Origin: Schlesneria sp.
GTDB lineage: Bacteria > Planctomycetota > Planctomycetia > Planctomycetales > Planctomycetaceae
Direction of reading: 5' to 3'
Length of the DNA: 56,300 nucleotides
NCBI GenBank assembly: GCA_028291515.1
Contig: JAQGHU010000072.1
Coordinates: forward strand, 1-56,300
Positions 45,504 through 55,735 of this stretch are shown piece after piece; the stretch's first letter is position 1, and each line of letters starts with the position of its first letter. The translations under genes were made by a program, and so were the position numbers. The notes under the pieces are model-generated. The model had not been told where the DNA came from and ran no database searches. It was given only the letters and a program-made list of their open reading frames with translations.

Positions 45504-46733
45504 TCAGGCGGGCGCTTCTGTATAGACGTGCTGAGCTCCTGCCAGCACCATGCAGCCGTCGCAGGTTTGCACCAGCCGGGAAACTTCCGCTTCGGATTCC
45601 AGCGGCGTCATGAAGGCGTCTTCGATTACCTGAGACGGAACCTTACTGAGCAAATAGATCGATGCCCAATCTGAGGCGGCGGCGATCTGGGAGGCGGCGA
45701 CCAGATCGGGTGGCGATTCTCTGCGCAGTGGTTGCAGCGCGGCTTTGGCTGAGCGGCTGGCCTTCAGCAGTTGAATCCCTGGGCCGGGCTCGGCCGCCAG
45801 ATCCGATAGGACGATGATCCTGCCTTCGCGAACGACCAGTCGGCTGGCCGCTTCGAGAGCCGCTCCCAGTTGATCCCAATCCGTGGCATCATCCGGACTG
45901 GACGGAATCGAAACGATTGCCGTCTCGCCTCGTTGATCGAATCGAATCCGCCAACTGGAATCGAGCAACGAACGCCCTCGTTGAGCGACTGCTTCCGGAT
46001 TTCCCGCCAGAATCCCGGCCGCACCCCCATGACTGCTGGCAGGCATGATTTGTAGGGCGAATTGAATTCCCAATAGCCAAGCGATCTCTTGAATTCGTTG
46101 GCTTAGCGGGCGTTCTTCGTCGGGCCCCAGCTCGCTGTGCCCCTGGCCGCGTGACTTGGCAAAGGCGGCCGTATTCGACAAGCCAGGATAGAACGAGGAC
46201 ATGACGCTGCGACGGCCTTGGACCGGATCAAAGCCCAGTCGCGAGATCGGCAGGACGAAGTCCGCGTTCAACACTTCGCGCGCCAGATAGATTCGCTCGC
46301 CATCGGCACTGGACGCCAAATAGCCAATCCCTTGGTCATCAGTCGGATCGTGGACCTTCCAGAGGACGGCATCTCGGACATTTTCAGGGAGCAAGCGCCG
46401 CGGGTCGTTCGGGCGGACCCCGGTCAACGCGATCGGTTGCAGAATCTGCACGTCTTCGGGACCAATGGCGGCCATCAATAGCTGCTGCCAGACACCCGCG
46501 ATCACTTCCGCGGCCGAAGGGACATGGCGATCGAGGACGATAACGACCTTATCTCCCGGCACCAATGCCTGACGCAAGGCGGGGAAGTCCAGCGGGTTCT
46601 GCAGACCTTCCGTAATGGTGCCCACCACATCAAGTAGTGCGGGGGGGCCGTTGAATTGCCATAGCAGATGGGCGTCGTCAATTTCGCCGTGCCAGCAGCT
46701 TGTTGTTCCATAATCCAGCGAAATCGAAGCCAT
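45504..46733 (-). CDS. LarA (nickel lactate racemase)-like protein, divergent
   Basis: 409 residues from ATG 46733 (AGGA 8 nt upstream). The N-terminal half has the LarA/DUF2088 fold pattern: LPGDKVVIVLDRHVPSAAEV and the second-domain ADFVLPISRLGFDPVQGRRSV and SSFYPGLS. In known LarA enzymes these segments carry the nickel-pincer ligands (Lys of GGRKS, His of DHTRP-type). Here the corresponding residues read GRRS and DRHVP, so the pincer Lys appears changed. It may not be a lactate racemase. It is divergent from the ECF sigma factor, 181 nt away. Confidence 0.7.
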   Translation of the reverse strand: MASISLDYGTTSCWHGEIDDAHLLWQFNGPPALLDVVGTITEGLQNPLDFPALRQALVPGDKVVIVLDRHVPSAAEVIAGVWQQLLMAAIGPEDVQILQPIALTGVRPNDPRRLLPENVRDAVLWKVHDPTDDQGIGYLASSADGERIYLAREVLNADFVLPISRLGFDPVQGRRSVMSSFYPGLSNTAAFAKSRGQGHSELGPDEERPLSQRIQEIAWLLGIQFALQIMPASSHGGAAGILAGNPEAVAQRGRSLLDSSWRIRFDQRGETAIVSIPSSPDDATDWDQLGAALEAASRLVVREGRIIVLSDLAAEPGPGIQLLKASRSAKAALQPLRRESPPDLVAASQIAAASDWASIYLLSKVPSQVIEDAFMTPLESEAEVSRLVQTCDGCMVLAGAQHVYTEAPA

Positions 46734-46914
46734 CACCCTGATCCTGTTCACTCTTGTCATCTGTATCGGCGCGATTGCCGGGGTGCCGAACATACCGACT
46801 TGCGCACCGTTGGCCAACGCTGGCAGTAGGCAACCGAGTTCCGCGCGATTAGAGTAGACAACTTCCGGTGAATGTCTCAGGTCGACCGACGCACGCATCC
46901 AGTACACCAATTCC

Positions 46915-47514
46915 ATGCACGACGAAGACGATCAACTGATGCTTCGATTGCAAGGGGGCGATGAAGCCGCCTTTGGGCAATTGGTGTCGCGCCATCAGTC
47001 GCCGTTGATCGGATTCTTCAATCGCCAGCTACGCGACTGGCAGTTATCCGAAGATCTCAGCCAGGAAACATTGCTGCGCATCCATGCGACGGCGTGGGAT
47101 TACCTGCCGCGCGGCACTTTTAAGGCCTGGATGTATCGCATCGCCCGAAACTTGTTGATCGATACGACTCGCCGGCGGGCTCATGACTGCCTGGTCCATG
47201 CCGCCAAGGGTCATCATCGCGACGATGATCGTGACGAAATGATCGCTCGACTCGCAGATGCCCTGCCGCCCCCCGAAGAGCAACTCGACCAGCGCGAATT
47301 CGCTCGTGTCGTCGACGAACTGCTGCACCACATTCCCGAAGACCAACGACTGACGTTCATATTGCATATTTATGCCGGATTAAGTTTGCCGGAAGTGGCC
47401 GACGCCATGGAATCGAATTTGCCGACCACCAAAAGCCGACTGCGACTGGCTCGCGAGAAATTGCGGGAAAAACTGGTGGCACGCGGGATCGTCGACCCGA
47501 CAATTGCAGGATAA
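46915..47514 (+). CDS. ECF RNA polymerase sigma factor
   Basis: 199 residues. Region 2 is DLSQETLLRIHATAWDYLPRGTFKAWMYRIARNLLIDTTRR, ending in the -10-reading helix. Region 4 is LLHHIPEDQRLTFILHIYAGLSLPEVADAMESNLPTTKSRLRLAREKLRE. No anti-sigma gene is adjacent, and I see no signal in the N-terminus, so control may be by partner protein or expression. A PspA-like gene follows about 180 nt later, which makes an envelope-stress link plausible. Confidence 0.92.
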   Translation: MHDEDDQLMLRLQGGDEAAFGQLVSRHQSPLIGFFNRQLRDWQLSEDLSQETLLRIHATAWDYLPRGTFKAWMYRIARNLLIDTTRRRAHDCLVHAAKGHHRDDDRDEMIARLADALPPPEEQLDQREFARVVDELLHHIPEDQRLTFILHIYAGLSLPEVADAMESNLPTTKSRLRLAREKLREKLVARGIVDPTIAG

Positions 47515-47695
47515 ATCTTACAGAAATGTCATCCAAGCCATCCAATCCTGCGTTGTGCGTGTTATCAAAGGTTCTACCTGCGGCACCAAAGTTTCCACTC
47601 GCTTGCCGAATTGACTCAGAAATTATTCCGCACGATCCGGCAGATTTAGTCGGTTCGTGGCGTTCACCTATTTGTTCCATTTGAAGGAGACTCGA

Positions 47696-48247
47696 ATGAG
47701 TTACTTCAGCCGCCTGACCGACATCGTCACCTGTAACCTGACACAACTGTTGAATCAGGCCAATGATCCTCGCGTGGCAATTGCCGAGATCGTCACGGAA
47801 ATGCAGGAAGGGCTGGCCGGTGCCCAGCGCAGCGCGAACAACGCCTCCAATTCCGAACAACGCCTGCGACGTGAAATTGAAGAGCAGCGGCAGTCGGTGA
47901 CGTCCTGGAACAACAAGGCCCGCGAACAACTGGCCGCTGGAGCCGAAACCGAAGCGCGTCAAAGTCTGATGCGGAAGCGCGAAGTCGAAGACCTGATCGC
48001 CGGCCTGGCACATCAACATAAGGCCGCCATCGGCAGCAAGGAGCACCTGGCTACGATCCAGCGAGCCTTGGAAGCCCGCCTCTCCGAAGCGCTTCGAAAA
48101 CGCGAGGCACTTGGTGTCCCGGCTGAAGCCGTCCCCCCAGCCTCGTCCGGACGTTTTGCGATTCCCGCAGCAACACCTGCCGCCGACGATCGCCAAAACC
48201 AGATCGATGCCGAACTCGAAGCCCTCAAGCGAGAATTAGGAACGTAG
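47696..48247 (+). CDS. PspA/IM30-family coiled-coil protein
   Basis: 183 residues, with AAGGAG shortly before ATG 47696. The N-terminus MSYFSRLTDIVTCNLTQLLNQANDPRVAIAEIVTEMQE matches the membrane-binding helix and following helix of PspA/IM30. The rest is a long charged helical hairpin (EQRLRREIEEQRQSVTSWNNKAREQL and so on), with a short Ala/Pro-rich tail. It is shorter than E. coli PspA (222). Likely binds and stabilises the cytoplasmic membrane under stress. Confidence 0.85.
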   Translation: MSYFSRLTDIVTCNLTQLLNQANDPRVAIAEIVTEMQEGLAGAQRSANNASNSEQRLRREIEEQRQSVTSWNNKAREQLAAGAETEARQSLMRKREVEDLIAGLAHQHKAAIGSKEHLATIQRALEARLSEALRKREALGVPAEAVPPASSGRFAIPAATPAADDRQNQIDAELEALKRELGT

Positions 48248-48269
48248 ATCGCAGAAGCCCTGAACTCCT

Positions 48270-48419
48270 AGGTGAGCCGCGCTGCGTCAGCACGCGGATG
48301 ACTTCAATTCGGCGAGTTTCGATCGCGACGATTCACGCAAAGTCCACAGAAATCTTCGTCAAGTCCAACGACTTGACGTCGAAGTTATCCGCGTGCTGAC
48401 GCAGCGCCGCTCACCTGGG
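48270..48419. repeat. Nested inverted-repeat element, copy B
   Basis: Arms at 48270-48305 (begins AGGTGAGCCGCGCTGCGTCA) and 48381-48419 are inverted and match copy A at 36934-37171 except for two changed bases between the B arms. An inner hairpin GTCAAGTC-CAAC-GACTTGAC (48358-48377) replaces the inner inverted repeat of A. It lies between the PspA-like gene and the second DUF1501 gene. Confidence 0.78.
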
Positions 48420-48435
48420 CCAGCGCGGGTGAACG

Positions 48436-49944
48436 CTAAGTCAGCATTTCTGTGATCACTCGGCTGGATTCCGGAACCACGGGGATTGGTCGGCCGGTCT
48501 TGTCGGGCAGGAAGTGATGGGGTTCGATGCCGAGGAGGTGATACATCGTCGCCAGCACGTCTTTGGGGCCGACTGGATTCGAAATCACTTCACCGGCATG
48601 TTTGTCGGTCCCGCCGACGACGCGACCCTTGGCAATTCCGCCGCCGGCGAACAACGCGGAATAAGCTTGTGACCAGTGATCACGACCTCCGCCTTGAGCG
48701 GCATTGATCTTCGGAGTGCGGCCGTGTTCGCTGATACAGACCACGAGGGTCTCGTCGAGTAGGCCGCGTTGCTCCAGATCAAGAACCAATCCGGAGAAGC
48801 CTTTGTCCAACCCTGGCAATAACTGGTCGGTCATGCGCGGGAAGTGATTCCAATGAGTGTCCCAGGCATCGCCTGCCAAGCCATATTCGTCCCAGAAGAC
48901 ACTGACCAGGCGCGTGCCTGCTTCGACCATGCGTCTGGCCGCCAGGCAGGACTGCCCGAACAGTGTCATCCCGTACAGATCACGAGTCTCGGCCGATTCC
49001 TTGCGGACATCCAACGCTTCCGAGACCGCTTGTGATTGGATCAGCGAGTAGGCCATCTGCTGAAAGCTACTGAGCGAGCGACCACGATCGGACTTGTCGA
49101 GATCTCGACGAGCATCGTCGATTTGTGTCAGTAGTGATCGACGGCGATCGAGGCGATCTAAAGTCAGCGATTCGGGCAGCGATGTGGCTGACATGCGGAA
49201 CGATGCGTCGGGCTTACATCCCACGTAGGGATCGAAGATCTCGACGTTCATCTCGCGCAGAACTTTATAGACCGAGCGATCTGCGGAGCCGAGGAATTCG
49301 GTCCAGATCGGGTTGTATGTCGAGCCCAGGTAACTGGCATACGGTCCCGCTCGATGAACTTCCCCTGTCCGCTGCGTGCTGAAGGGGAATGGCAGGGCGA
49401 CGTTTTGCGGGAATGTTGCCAGTCCGCCGCGGCGGGCTCGATCGTTGTATTCTACGACGCTACCAAAGTAGGGATGGTGCCGAGGGTCGGTGGGACTGAG
49501 TTCCATGTTGACGTCGATCGCCGGTGTGCCGGTCATGGCATAGGCGACGCCGTGAATGGGGTATTCGTGATGAATCGACCGCAACACGGTGACTCGATCC
49601 ATCATCTTCGCCATCCGCGGCAGGTGCTCGCAGACATCAAGTCCAGGCAATGATGAGGCGATTGGCTGCATCGACCCGCGAATTTCCACCGGAGCTTCCG
49701 GCTTCATATCCACGGTTTCCATCTGGCTGGGCGAGCCGTACAGAAACAGGATGATGCAGCGTTTGGCCGAACCGAAGTTGTCTGGGAGTGCTCGGACGGC
49801 CGTCGAGTCGGCAGCGCGCGCGGCGTCAGCCTGCAGCAATTGCGGCAGACTCAGGCCGAGCAGGCTGGTTCCACCCGCTTCGAGTAGTTCTCGTCTGGTC
49901 AGGCCCGAACAAAGCCGTCTCGGCGAACTCAGAATCCGTAACAT
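48436..49944 (-). CDS. DUF1501 family protein, Tat-exported (second copy)
   Basis: 502 residues from ATG 49944, with GAGGAG 8 nt upstream. A twin-arginine signal ([21 protein letters not shown]) leads into the DUF1501 core: [76 protein letters not shown]. Unlike the copy at 17.6 kb it has no PSCyt1/DUF1549 partner beside it. Its role is unknown. Confidence 0.93.
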   Translation of the reverse strand: MLRILSSPRRLCSGLTRRELLEAGGTSLLGLSLPQLLQADAARAADSTAVRALPDNFGSAKRCIILFLYGSPSQMETVDMKPEAPVEIRGSMQPIASSLPGLDVCEHLPRMAKMMDRVTVLRSIHHEYPIHGVAYAMTGTPAIDVNMELSPTDPRHHPYFGSVVEYNDRARRGGLATFPQNVALPFPFSTQRTGEVHRAGPYASYLGSTYNPIWTEFLGSADRSVYKVLREMNVEIFDPYVGCKPDASFRMSATSLPESLTLDRLDRRRSLLTQIDDARRDLDKSDRGRSLSSFQQMAYSLIQSQAVSEALDVRKESAETRDLYGMTLFGQSCLAARRMVEAGTRLVSVFWDEYGLAGDAWDTHWNHFPRMTDQLLPGLDKGFSGLVLDLEQRGLLDETLVVCISEHGRTPKINAAQGGGRDHWSQAYSALFAGGGIAKGRVVGGTDKHAGEVISNPVGPKDVLATMYHLLGIEPHHFLPDKTGRPIPVVPESSRVITEMLT

Positions 49945-50096
49945 CGACGACTCCTCCTCGGAACGAATCGGGATCATCTTATGTCATCGGACGGTCGGCG
50001 CTCAAGGCGTGAGCCGATGAATCGGGTTCCGGAATCCGAAACACAGATCAGATTTTTGCGAGAGAAAGAGGCGACTGACCTTGAATCCACTCGCAT

Positions 50097-50229
50097 GTCA
50101 TTCCCGCGCAGGCGGGAATCCAGGGATTTTGGAGCGATTCTTGAGTGGCAATCGCTGCGGGGCACGATTCGTTCTCCCGTATCGCTCTCGTCCTCAAGCT
50201 CGCTGGATTCCCGCCTGCGCGGGAATGAC
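50097..50229. repeat. 27-bp inverted-repeat element, copy 1
   Basis: Arms 50097-50123 (begins GTCATTCCCGCGCAGGCGGG) and 50203-50229 are a perfect 27-bp inverted repeat around about 79 bp. This motif (GTCATTCCCGCGCAGGCGGG...) recurs at 54196-54330 and 56045-56146 with different centres. Confidence 0.85.
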
Positions 50230-50251
50230 GGGAGAAGGCGGCGACTCCGGG

Positions 50252-51601
50252 TTAGTTGTTGTTCTTGAGAACCGGGGCGCCGCCTGCACCGTGGCTCTTT
50301 TCGGCCGCCCACCACAGTCGCCAGGTGCGTTCGTCGAACCCATAGTTCTGGCCAGTCAGCTTTTGCAGCGTGGTCAGTACTTCCTGATTGGGCTGATCGA
50401 CGCTGACAGTCACCATTTTTCGAGGAACCTGAATCCCACCAACTTGTGGTCCCATCACCGCCCCCTGTGGCAGTTGTCCGGTCCTGATGGCCATCTCCAC
50501 TTCGGGTGGAAGTCCTGAGCCGCCTCCACCGCTGCTGCCATCCGTGCTGCCGCTGTATGACTGAACCGCGGGGATGTTCGATTGAACCTGATACTTGTGC
50601 GTTGTCACCAGCGCCTCGATCAGCGGAGCCACTGCGCGTTGGTCGCCGACCCGCGCCAGTCCCATCCCGGCTCGACAGACGACGACATTCAGACTGTTGC
50701 GAAGTTCCCGGATGAACGCCGTTTGAGCAAACTCATAGTCCTCTTCATGAATTCCGTTCAACGAGGCATACCGTACGTCGTCTTCGGGATCGTACAGTGA
50801 CAATTTGACGAGCCCCGCCGCCCCCTTTGAACCGGTCAACTTTGACAGGGCGGCCACACCCAGGGATCGGATATCGCGATTCTTGTCTTCGCAGAGGAAG
50901 CGGATAATTGCCGGAGCGGCGTGTGGATCTTCGATTTGTTGCAAGGCGGTTAATCCCTGCCGATAGCGTTCTTCATGTCGTCCGGTGATCCAGACGTGCC
51001 AGCCTTTGACCTTCTGAAACCAATCACGTTCGATGGCGAGTTCATCGGCGGTTTTCTGAATCAGATCCAACTCTTGAAGAGTGATGTAACGACCTTTGTG
51101 CTTTACATATCCACGCTCAGCCATCATGTCGTCACGATCAACCCAGGCTCCTTCATGCCAGACGCGACCAAGAGCCGTTTGGGCCTTTTCGTGATGGGGG
51201 TCGAGTTCGGCGACTCGCAGGAGGTGGTGTTCTCGCTGTTTCGACAGGCTTTGTTGTCGGCACCACTCGGAAAGTTCCCAATGCGCTTGCAGCGTGTCGC
51301 TGATTCGCCGCGCCCGTGTCTCGTACTCTTCGACAACGACAGGACGCATGGTCAAAAACTTCATGTCCGTCCGGGCGACGGAGACGACCACCCCGGACAA
51401 GGTTTCGATCATGATTGATTCGGCATTCAATCGGCTCGTCGCCGTCCCACCGGTGATCCGACCTCGTAATTCGCCGCCATTCAACAGCTTGACGAGATCC
51501 GCTTGAACGGGAGTCGCAATGAATGAAAGAGCGACCACGACCGCGCAGGCGATACCTACGCGCGACCAATCGCGACCCTGAATCGGGGGCAACGCGATCA
51601 T
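50252..51601 (-). CDS. Secreted HEAT-repeat protein
   Basis: 449 residues from ATG 51601. Signal peptide to about residue 34 ([17 protein letters not shown]). HEAT-type helical repeats cover about 185-330 ([40 protein letters not shown]). A Gly/Ser-rich break ([16 protein letters not shown]) follows, then a ~90-residue C-terminal domain with the motif [14 protein letters not shown]. Probably a periplasmic scaffold; no catalytic motif seen. GGAG lies 11 nt before the ATG. Confidence 0.82.
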   Translation of the reverse strand: MIALPPIQGRDWSRVGIACAVVVALSFIATPVQADLVKLLNGGELRGRITGGTATSRLNAESIMIETLSGVVVSVARTDMKFLTMRPVVVEEYETRARRISDTLQAHWELSEWCRQQSLSKQREHHLLRVAELDPHHEKAQTALGRVWHEGAWVDRDDMMAERGYVKHKGRYITLQELDLIQKTADELAIERDWFQKVKGWHVWITGRHEERYRQGLTALQQIEDPHAAPAIIRFLCEDKNRDIRSLGVAALSKLTGSKGAAGLVKLSLYDPEDDVRYASLNGIHEEDYEFAQTAFIRELRNSLNVVVCRAGMGLARVGDQRAVAPLIEALVTTHKYQVQSNIPAVQSYSGSTDGSSGGGGSGLPPEVEMAIRTGQLPQGAVMGPQVGGIQVPRKMVTVSVDQPNQEVLTTLQKLTGQNYGFDERTWRLWWAAEKSHGAGGAPVLKNNN

Positions 51602-52108
51602 AGTGGGACGAACTCCGGCGGGAACAAGTGAGGCGAGCGACCTGAGATTGTATGGTTTCCAAAAGTCGAACTGCAAGATGCTTCCGAAATCCACAGGCTT
51701 TGCCGATCCGTAAGATCTGCAGACAAAGTGACTTCTGCAGACGAAGGCCGGGCCAAATTCGACAGATCTAGCGAACATCTCGGCTGGACAGTGTCCTGAC
51801 AATCCCTCTCGTTGCGATGTTCACTACAGTCGCTACGACCGATTCCGATGAGTCGCCTGTCGTAGCGATCGCGTTGACTTATCGAGAAGTATTCCAATTG
51901 AAGATTCAGATTGTTCCATCTGGCGGATGCTGTTGCCGGTTGGGTAGCATGTAGTGAATTCTGCGACGCTAAGCACGGCGCGAGCCCATAGTTGTTTTCT
52001 CATCTTCAGGCTCAGAAGTGTCGACGCAACTCGATGACGCTGCGATATGGACATCCTCCGCACCTCGATGTTTTAGGGATGGTTTCTTAAAGCCACGAAA
52101 GTAACGCG
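51602..52108. other. Gene-free stretch, 507 bp
   Basis: This is the divergent region between the HEAT-repeat and PQQ-propeller genes. It holds the short inverted repeat CGCTACGAC (51831-51839) with GTCGTAGCG (51859-51867) and a GAACATC/GATGTTC pair around 51773 and 51815. No coding frame was supported. Confidence 0.4.
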
Positions 52109-53374
52109 ATGAGTGGTTGGATGACGGTGAGTCTTCGGGTTCGGGCGATTGTGGCGAGTGCAGCCTTGCTGGTTTTCTCGACCAGTCTGTTGGCGCAAAA
52201 CTCCAACACCGAACGTCAAATTCCCAGCCAGCAGCAACTGAGCCGCTTCGGCTTGGAGCGTGCGTGGTGGGGTCAGGCAACTCTGAATCCATCCCGCGAC
52301 AAAGTGCGCCACGTTTCCATTGATGAAGAATCGGTCTTCATCGTGTCGACATCGGGAGTCGTGACGGCCTTTGATTCTGAGACCGGTCAAAAACGGTGGG
52401 CCACATTGCTCGGCCGGTACGATCAGCCCGGCTTTCCCGTGGTTTCGAACGAAAACCTGGCACTGGTCGTGATGGGATCGACGCTGTTCGCCATCGAAAA
52501 GCGATCTGGAAAAACAGCTTGGACGCTGACTCTTCCAGGGCAGCCGTCGACCGCACCGGGCGTCGATGATCAGCGCGTCTATGTCGGGACCATGGATGGC
52601 AGCGTCTATGCCTTCAGTCTCCGGAAAGTGCGGCAACTGTATCAGGAACAACGTCTCCCGGAATGGTCTGCGGAGGCCATGGTGTGGCGATCAACGGCCA
52701 ATGCAGAGATCACTTCGCCACCTGTTCCCAGCGGACGAACGGTTTCGTATTGCAGTCGAGACGGGTCGTTGTACTCAGTCGTCGCTTCCGACAAACAACT
52801 GATCTACCAACTGGAAACCGATGGGGCGATCGTTGCGCCGATGGCGACTTCAGGAAAGATTCAATACATCGCTTCTGAAGACAACACGCTGTTCGCGATC
52901 AACGCGCACAACGGAGCAATGCTGTGGAACTTTACGCGCGGGCTGCCGATCCGCCGAGCTCCCTATGTGGTCGGCAATGATTTATATGTTACGCCAGATC
53001 GCGGCGGGATGTATTGCCTGAACGCGAATGATGGCTCTCAGCGCTGGTGGCAGGCGACACTGCAGTCGTACGTAGCGGTCATCGGTGATGCGGTATTCGC
53101 GTCCGACGCGGACGGGAATTTGATACGAGCAACCCGCGCGGAAGGCGGGATTTCCGCTTCGATGCCCATGCGGGCCTTCTCGGTTCGCGTCTCGAATGAC
53201 CGTACGGATCGAATTTTTATGTCGACTGACAGTGGATTGGTGATCGGCTTGCGCAAGCGGGGCGAGACTATTCCCGTCTACCACAAGTTCCCTGATCGAT
53301 TGCCAATTTTGCCCGAAGTGGCCCCCGAGATCGCCGAGCCTCCTGCTGCGGAAGCCGCGCCAGAGACGAACTAG
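52109..53374 (+). CDS. Secreted PQQ-type beta-propeller protein
   Basis: 421 residues with a signal peptide (VRAIVASAALLVFSTSLLA). From residue ~65 on there are repeated propeller blades: VFIVSTSGVVTAFDSETGQKRW, LALVVMGSTLFAIEKRSGKTAW, RVYVGTMDGSVYAFSLRK, IQYIASEDNTLFAINAHNGAMLW and DLYVTPDRGGMYCLNANDGSQRW. These are PQQ/BamB-like quinoprotein repeats, but there is no sign of a PQQ active site, so a structural or binding role is likely. The C-terminal tail is Ala/Pro/Glu-rich. Confidence 0.87.
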   Translation: MSGWMTVSLRVRAIVASAALLVFSTSLLAQNSNTERQIPSQQQLSRFGLERAWWGQATLNPSRDKVRHVSIDEESVFIVSTSGVVTAFDSETGQKRWATLLGRYDQPGFPVVSNENLALVVMGSTLFAIEKRSGKTAWTLTLPGQPSTAPGVDDQRVYVGTMDGSVYAFSLRKVRQLYQEQRLPEWSAEAMVWRSTANAEITSPPVPSGRTVSYCSRDGSLYSVVASDKQLIYQLETDGAIVAPMATSGKIQYIASEDNTLFAINAHNGAMLWNFTRGLPIRRAPYVVGNDLYVTPDRGGMYCLNANDGSQRWWQATLQSYVAVIGDAVFASDADGNLIRATRAEGGISASMPMRAFSVRVSNDRTDRIFMSTDSGLVIGLRKRGETIPVYHKFPDRLPILPEVAPEIAEPPAAEAAPETN

Positions 53375-53661
53375 GTGCTTGTTGATGCGTTCCACGCTTT
53401 TCGATACATTCTCAGGTTATTCGGAACTTAAGAAATTCTCGTTAAAATTCTGACTTCCCTGAAACCTCTCGTGTCCGGTATATTCCTCCCGCCCGCGACT
53501 ACCTACCCCCGATGTGCTTACCTTACTTGATTCACCAGATTGTCAACGGCTCGTCTGTCTCTTTTGGTTGTAAGATCAGTTGATTTCAATCGAAGCGCTT
53601 GCTGATTCGGCGTCGATTTGGTTCGACGTTGATCGGTTGCTGTCTTTCCGAGCCGAGTGAC

Positions 53662-54069
53662 ATGAAGACGCCTACCGCCGACCGACGCAGCCAACCGCGT
53701 CTGCTATTTCATCCGCATGCCTACGTGTTTGTTTCGGAAGCGCTGAAAACCGCGCAAGAGTCCGTCAATCGCCAGTTGGTGGCTGACCGACTCGACGAAA
53801 CCCATCACATCTCGGGCCCGGAGTTGCTGGAAGGGGTTCGAGTCCTGGGGCTGCGGCTCTATGGTCCGATGGCACCGGTCGTGTTTCGGCATTGGGGGCT
53901 GGTCTCGACCGGAGATTTCGGTCGGATCGTCTTTGAGATGATCGATCGCGGTGAGATGCGAAAGTCCGAGTCCGATCAGCTCAGCGATTTTCAAGATGTC
54001 TACGCGATCGACGATTCATTCGCGAACGAGTACAAGATTGATGTCGCGAAGGTCTTCAAGGCTTCGTAG
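53662..54069 (+). CDS. Minf_1886-type conserved protein
   Basis: 135 residues from ATG 53662. The pattern FHPHAYVFVSEALKTAQ, HISGPELLEGVRVLGLRLYG, VFRHWGLVSTGDFGRIVFEMIDRGEM and DDSFANEYKIDV matches the small family found in Planctomycetes and Verrucomicrobia (Minf_1886-like). Function is unknown. No signal or membrane segment; probably cytoplasmic. The upstream leader is long (287 nt) with no clear promoter. Confidence 0.82.
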   Translation: MKTPTADRRSQPRLLFHPHAYVFVSEALKTAQESVNRQLVADRLDETHHISGPELLEGVRVLGLRLYGPMAPVVFRHWGLVSTGDFGRIVFEMIDRGEMRKSESDQLSDFQDVYAIDDSFANEYKIDVAKVFKAS

Positions 54070-54195
54070 CGGGCGATCAGGCTTGGTTCCCACGGTCTGA
54101 GCTGGTGCCATGATTGCTTGTTGGCTCATTGCCAATTCCGCGGCTGATTCGTTCGGATGATTCACGAGCCACATCTTTACCTCGCTGTTGGTTCC

Positions 54196-54330
54196 GTCTT
54201 CCCGCGCAGGCGGGAATCCAGCGAGTGGTCAAGACGGTTTCGATGCGAGAGCGCTGGGATGTCGTTCGATTCTCAGCGTCTGCGGTGACTCGGTGCCAAT
54301 GAACTGGATTCCCGCCTGCGCGGGAATGAC
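54196..54330. repeat. 27-bp inverted-repeat element, copy 2
   Basis: Arms 54196-54221 (one base deleted relative to copy 1) and 54304-54330 are inverted. Same motif as copies 1 and 3. The centre differs. It lies between the Minf_1886-type gene and the BBP7 gene. Confidence 0.8.
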
Positions 54331-54379
54331 GGACAAGAGCACCCCAGGCGACCATCTCGCCCACTCATGAATAAACTGA

Positions 54380-55696
54380 CTAGAACTGCAATTCCCCACC
54401 AAGTGACAATCCTTGGATGATCGTGTCAGTAAAGCTTGGTGTGAAGAGGCCATTACCACCCGCGGTGATGTTGTACCCAATGCTGTCGTAAGGTCGTGAG
54501 ATCGAGCCGACATACATCAAGTTGTAGGCGGCATACACATTCATCCGTTGCGAGATGTTGATTCGTGTGTAGAGCCGCAAATCAGCAATCGGGCTGAATA
54601 CCGTGGCCGCCTTGTGAAAGTTGAAACTGGTGTTCGATGCTGGATTGTCGAAGGGGACGTTGATGGTCGACAAGGATGCCGTGTACGAATTCAGGCCGAG
54701 CATGATCTTTGGTTCTGCTCCGAACGTCACTTTGGAGAGTGTCGCTTCGGCTCGAACACCGAACTGAGCACCGTAGGAATTGTTGTTGCTTTCCGAAAAA
54801 ATCTGTCGGCCCTGCGGCGAGGTCGTCACGGGGTTCGTCGTTGCATCGGTAATGAATGAGTATCCGCCACCCTGGTAGAGCGATTCTCGATAGTTCAAGT
54901 ATCGAAAACCGATCAAGGGGCTGAAGGTGAGCAGATCGCCGGTTCCCTTGTTGGGGGCATCGAAGATATAGTTCGCTTCCCCACCGTAGATACCCGTTTT
55001 CATGATGGCTTGATAACCGCTGTCATACACCATGAACGTCTGCACTCCGCCAACGTTGATCGGTTGCCCGATGAAGTTGCCGGGGATGGCGATCGGGATC
55101 GGTGGAGTCGACAAGAGGTTGGCCGGCACTTCTGGCCTGATCAATGATGTTCCGTCGAATCGGTTCTGACGATTTCCCAGGACGAACGCGGACAGTTCAA
55201 TTGCACCGGGTCCAATTGGCAAGCCGATTGTTCCCTTGAAACCATTCATATTCTTGACATCGAATGCGGCCAACGAAGGCTCGATTGCCGTTGCGGGGTT
55301 CCCTGTGATCGGATTCGAGGCGATGTTGAATGTGTTTGGAGGGACGGGTATCGCCGTCGTTGATGGGATGAATCCGCTGGCCGGAGTTGCGCCCAGGAGA
55401 ACATTCCCTGGCCGCGTGCCCGACCAAAGCAGGTATTCTGCTCGGTAGTACGAATGTCGAAAGACATTCGTAAGCGCCCGATCCAACGGCGAGTCTTCGT
55501 GCAGGAAACCCAGGTCGTCTGGTAACTGCTCGTAGATGGTGTTCGACGGCGCCGGAGGTGGCGGGCAGTACCCGTACTGCTGCGGTGTGGGCTGTCCTCC
55601 TGGGGGAGCATAGCCATAACCGCCTTGCGCATGGCAAATCCCTGGAATCAGGGCTGCCAGCACAAAGAGCGAACCAAGCGTCATTCGCCCGGACAT
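54380..55696 (-). CDS. BBP7-family outer-membrane beta-barrel protein
   Basis: 438 residues from ATG 55696 (AGGA about 8 nt upstream). Signal peptide LGSLFVLAALIPGICHA, then a Gly/Pro/Tyr-rich linker (GGYGYAPPGGQPTPQQYGYC). The barrel begins with SYYRAEYLLWSG, the hallmark first strand of the family, followed by repeated amphipathic strands (GGEANYIFDAPNKGTGDLLTF, LIGFRYLNYRESLYQGGGYS) and ends with LGGELQF, an aromatic C-terminus as expected of outer-membrane barrels. A large palindrome lies in its 5' region. Confidence 0.9.
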   Translation of the reverse strand: MSGRMTLGSLFVLAALIPGICHAQGGYGYAPPGGQPTPQQYGYCPPPPAPSNTIYEQLPDDLGFLHEDSPLDRALTNVFRHSYYRAEYLLWSGTRPGNVLLGATPASGFIPSTTAIPVPPNTFNIASNPITGNPATAIEPSLAAFDVKNMNGFKGTIGLPIGPGAIELSAFVLGNRQNRFDGTSLIRPEVPANLLSTPPIPIAIPGNFIGQPINVGGVQTFMVYDSGYQAIMKTGIYGGEANYIFDAPNKGTGDLLTFSPLIGFRYLNYRESLYQGGGYSFITDATTNPVTTSPQGRQIFSESNNNSYGAQFGVRAEATLSKVTFGAEPKIMLGLNSYTASLSTINVPFDNPASNTSFNFHKAATVFSPIADLRLYTRINISQRMNVYAAYNLMYVGSISRPYDSIGYNITAGGNGLFTPSFTDTIIQGLSLGGELQF

Positions 55697-55735
55697 GTTC
55701 GCATTCCTGGAAGGTTGCAAAATCTAGGTACCGTC

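Noticed and set aside
36934..48419. CRISPR array
   Set aside because: The repeats are inverted pairs at separate loci and not direct repeats with regular spacers.
53479..53484. TATATT as a -10 element for the Minf_1886-type gene
   Set aside because: No -35 element at 16-18 nt; the closest TGACTT is 22 nt away.
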